The translations under genes were made by a program, and so were the position numbers. This document shows positions 7,242 to 8,740 of a stretch of DNA of 8,740 nucleotides, piece by piece. Source of the DNA: Nitrococcus sp. (lineage in GTDB: Bacteria > Pseudomonadota > Gammaproteobacteria > Nitrococcales > Nitrococcaceae); the NCBI GenBank assembly GCA_030452365.1, contig JAKDMK010000073.1, positions 1 to 8,740 of the forward strand. The letters run 5' to 3'. The notes beneath the pieces were generated by a model. It did not search any database. It had not been told where the DNA came from and was given only the letters and a program-made list of their open reading frames with translations. Every line of letters starts with the position of its first letter. Position 1 is the stretch's first letter.

Positions 7242-7290
7242 AGCCGATTCCAGATAAGTAAGCCGATTCTTGCTTACGCAGACAATCGGC
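7242..7290. terminator. Nested inverted repeats between convergent aminotransferase gene and hemF
   Basis: An outer stem pairs GCCGATT (7243-7249) with AATCGGC (7284-7290), and an inner stem pairs GTAAGC (7258-7263) with GCTTAC (7272-7277). A second direct copy of AGCCGATTC at 7261-7269 could replace the first copy in pairing with 7284-7290, so two exclusive folds are possible. The outer arm abuts the hemF stop at 7291. The placement fits a bidirectional terminator, although no clear T-run follows on either strand. Confidence 0.5.
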
Positions 7291-8220
7291 CTAACCCTCC
7301 ACCGCCAGCTCGGTCAGCCAATCGCGTGCGTGTAGGTAGCGCGTGTAGAGCTCCGCTTCCTTCGAGCCGGGTTCCGGCTGCCAGCCATACTCCCAGCGTG
7401 CGAGCGGTGGCAGCGACATGAGGATGGAATCGGCGCGCCCGCTGGAGTGGATACCGAAACGTGTGCCGCGGTCGAAGAGCAGGTTGAATTCCACGTATCG
7501 GCCCCGCCGATAAAGTTGAAAGCGGCGTTCGCGCTCGCCGTAGTCGGTGTTTTTACGACGCCTGACGAGAGGCAGGTAGGCATCGAGGAATCGATCGCCG
7601 ACGGAGCGCATAAAACCAAACGCGTGGCCGAACCCCTCGCCTGTGAAATCGTCAAAGAATAATCCTCCCACTCCCCGCGGTTCGCCACGATGCGGCAGAT
7701 AGAAATATTCATCGCACCAAGCCTTGAAGCGGGGATAGAGCAATGTGCCGTATGGATCGCAAGCAGACTTGGCGCTCTCATGCCAGTGCCGCACGTCTTC
7801 GTCGTAACCATAGCAAGGGGTCAAATCGAAGCCGCCACCGAACCACCACGCGGGCGCTTCACTGGGTTTCTCGGCGAGGAAAAAGCGTACGTTGGCGTGG
7901 GAAACAGGGACGAACGGATTGCGCGGATGGATGACTAGGGAGACGCCCATGGCCTGATAGCACCGGCCGGCCAGATCCGGGCGGCGCGCACTGGCGGTTT
8001 CCGGCAGCGCGCTACCATAGACATGGGAGAAGTTGATGCCGGCCTGCTCGAACGTGGCACCCTCAATAAGCACGCGGCTGCGACCACCGCCTCCTGCCTC
8101 GCGACGCCACAGGTCCTCGTGGAAGCATTTGCCTTCCTCCTCGGCACTGATCGCCTGGCAGATTCGCTCCTGCAGGTTCAGCAAATAGGTTTTGACCGCT
8201 TCGGGGTTGGGCTTGTCCAT
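7291..8220 (-). CDS. hemF: Oxygen-dependent coproporphyrinogen III oxidase (HemF)
   Basis: HemF uses O2 to decarboxylate two propionates of coproporphyrinogen III, giving protoporphyrinogen IX in heme synthesis. From the ATG at 8220 the protein has 309 residues (E. coli HemF has 299). Conserved blocks are [12 protein letters not shown] (40-51), [11 protein letters not shown] (57-67), [15 protein letters not shown] (91-105), SHANVRFF with His108 (107-114), [11 protein letters not shown] (125-135), [13 protein letters not shown] (168-180), GGLFFDDF (185-192) and [26 protein letters not shown] (228-253). The start at 8220 aligns [18 protein letters not shown] with the E. coli N-terminus. In-frame ATGs at 8253 and 8271 would add residues encoded by a tandem repeat. 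None of the three has a good ribosome site. It lies downstream of tsaC on the same strand, an order also seen near hemF in Pseudomonas. Confidence 0.96.
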   Translation of the reverse strand: MDKPNPEAVKTYLLNLQERICQAISAEEEGKCFHEDLWRREAGGGGRSRVLIEGATFEQAGINFSHVYGSALPETASARRPDLAGRCYQAMGVSLVIHPRNPFVPVSHANVRFFLAEKPSEAPAWWFGGGFDLTPCYGYDEDVRHWHESAKSACDPYGTLLYPRFKAWCDEYFYLPHRGEPRGVGGLFFDDFTGEGFGHAFGFMRSVGDRFLDAYLPLVRRRKNTDYGERERRFQLYRRGRYVEFNLLFDRGTRFGIHSSGRADSILMSLPPLARWEYGWQPEPGSKEAELYTRYLHARDWLTELAVEG

Positions 8221-8242
8221 GCGCGGCTTTTCTGCTCTCGGT

Positions 8243-8278
8243 TGGTTAACCATAGCCGGCTGGTTAACCATACCCGGC
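8243..8278. repeat. Tandem 18-bp repeat with palindromic core upstream of hemF
   Basis: Two abutting 18-bp units, TGGTTAACCATAGCCGGC (8243-8260) and TGGTTAACCATACCCGGC (8261-8278), differ by one base. Each holds the perfect 10-bp palindrome TGGTTAACCA. They lie 23 bp before the hemF ATG, read on the minus strand, and one copy overlaps a candidate -10 element. Paired palindromes near a promoter suggest a DNA-binding protein site, but no regulator is known to me for this motif. Confidence 0.8.
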
Positions 8279-8295
8279 CGTCGTTAGGGCTGCAA
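8267..8295 (-). promoter_or_regulatory. Candidate hemF promoter overlapping the tandem repeat
   Basis: On the minus strand TTGCAG (8295-8290) and TATGGT (8272-8267) are separated by exactly 17 bp. The -35 matches consensus at three of six positions and the -10 at four of six. Transcription would begin near 8260, downstream of the ATG at 8271, which supports the later hemF start at 8220. The -10 shares bases with one palindrome. Confidence 0.35.
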
Positions 8296-8402
8296 CGAAG
8301 CGACGTGCGTTTGCCGAGGTTGAAAGAGTAGATGATCCAACAATGCCTCATCCGCCCACCGAGCTGGTTGATCGATTGCCTCGACCCATCGCGATCTCGA
8401 TC

Positions 8403-8740
8403 TCACTCGCGCAGCACCGCTCCCGAGCGCACATCGATAATACGGGTGGGGCGATCGAGCGCCCCGACCCTACCCGGCACGACCGCGTCCAGTCGAGGGC
8501 CAAACAATAACCGCGTGCGCAGCGCCGTACGTGCCGGCACGCTGCCGGATCGATTGGCGCTGGTCGATACAAGAGCACCACCGAAGGCCCGGCAGAGGGC
8601 AGCGGCTATGGGGTGTGCCGTCACTCGCACCGCGATGGTCTCGCGATTACCGGTCAACCAAGCGGGCACCTCGGCAGCGGCCGGCAATACCCAGGTCACC
8701 GGACCCGGCCAACTCGCGGTCATCCGCGCCGCTGCCTGCT
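8403..8740 (-). CDS. tsaC: Threonylcarbamoyl-AMP synthase TsaC, C-terminal part (cut by window end)
   Basis: TsaC (YrdC/Sua5 family) makes threonylcarbamoyl-AMP from threonine, bicarbonate and ATP. This is the first step in making t6A at position 37 of ANN-decoding tRNAs. About 112 codons are visible and the N-terminal part, including the start, lies beyond the right edge. Diagnostic segments are SWPGPVTWVLPA near the edge, then the family blocks AVRVTAHPIAAALCRAFG and LVSTSANRSG. The protein ends at TGA (8405-8403) shortly after the VPG...IIDVRSGAVLRE tail. This matches the short TsaC form of about 185 residues, with no extra Sua5 C-terminal domain. The ATG at 8723 is internal, since the preceding codons stay open and the family extends further. 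hemF follows after 182 bp on the same strand, so the two may share a transcript. Confidence 0.9.
   Translation of the reverse strand, partial: QAAARMTASWPGPVTWVLPAAAEVPAWLTGNRETIAVRVTAHPIAAALCRAFGGALVSTSANRSGSVPARTALRTRLLFGPRLDAVVPGRVGALDRPTRIIDVRSGAVLRE

Noticed and set aside
8368..8376. TTGATCGAT in the tsaC-hemF gap as an FNR/Anr box for hemF
   Set aside because: It has the TTGAT half-site, but there is no ATCAA half-site after a four-base spacer, so it does not fit the consensus.
1..8740. Mobile elements, CRISPR, toxin-antitoxin, defence genes, tRNA or rRNA
   Set aside because: Reading both strands, I found no transposase, integrase, regularly spaced repeats, small paired genes or tRNA-like cloverleaf. 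The window is core chromosome.

Overview
This 8.7-kb window is an ordinary chromosomal housekeeping segment. Every confidently called gene is of proteobacterial type, and the gene order argues for a gammaproteobacterium. From memory, Pseudomonas aeruginosa PAO1 has the order argC - two small genes - erpA - anmK - M23 peptidase gene - tyrZ. The same order is seen here with the two small genes missing. The tsaC-hemF pairing at the right-hand end also resembles a gammaproteobacterial arrangement. The DNA is moderately GC-rich and the codon style looks even across the window. I see no phage, plasmid, insertion-sequence, CRISPR, tRNA or rRNA sequence. An aerobic-type coproporphyrinogen oxidase implies an organism that uses oxygen at least part of the time. 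I cannot name a species.

Layout, left to right. Positions 1-253 are a flank without a convincing gene, carrying a possible argC promoter. argC (arginine biosynthesis, +) is followed by erpA (Fe-S cluster delivery, +), which has its own good promoter and a near-perfect ribosome binding site. A strong inverted repeat separates erpA from the convergent pair mepM-like peptidase -> anmK (both -), which are 11 bp apart and form a cell-wall turnover and recycling unit. A 278-bp divergent region separates that unit from tyrS (+). tyrS is followed after 61 bp by a class V aminotransferase of the alanine/serine-glyoxylate type (+). A compact, repeat-rich spacer then separates the aminotransferase from convergent hemF (-). 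Upstream of hemF, at the window edge, is the C-terminal part of tsaC (-), which makes the tRNA t6A precursor.

The genes serve separate core processes: arginine synthesis, Fe-S assembly, peptidoglycan remodelling and recycling, tyrosine charging, amino-group transfer, heme synthesis and tRNA modification. The only clear functional partnership is mepM-anmK. I did not find an undescribed multi-gene system. The most distinctive non-coding signal is a tandem 18-bp repeat upstream of hemF. Each unit carries the perfect palindrome TGGTTAACCA, and one copy overlaps a candidate -10 element, which makes it look like a possible operator.
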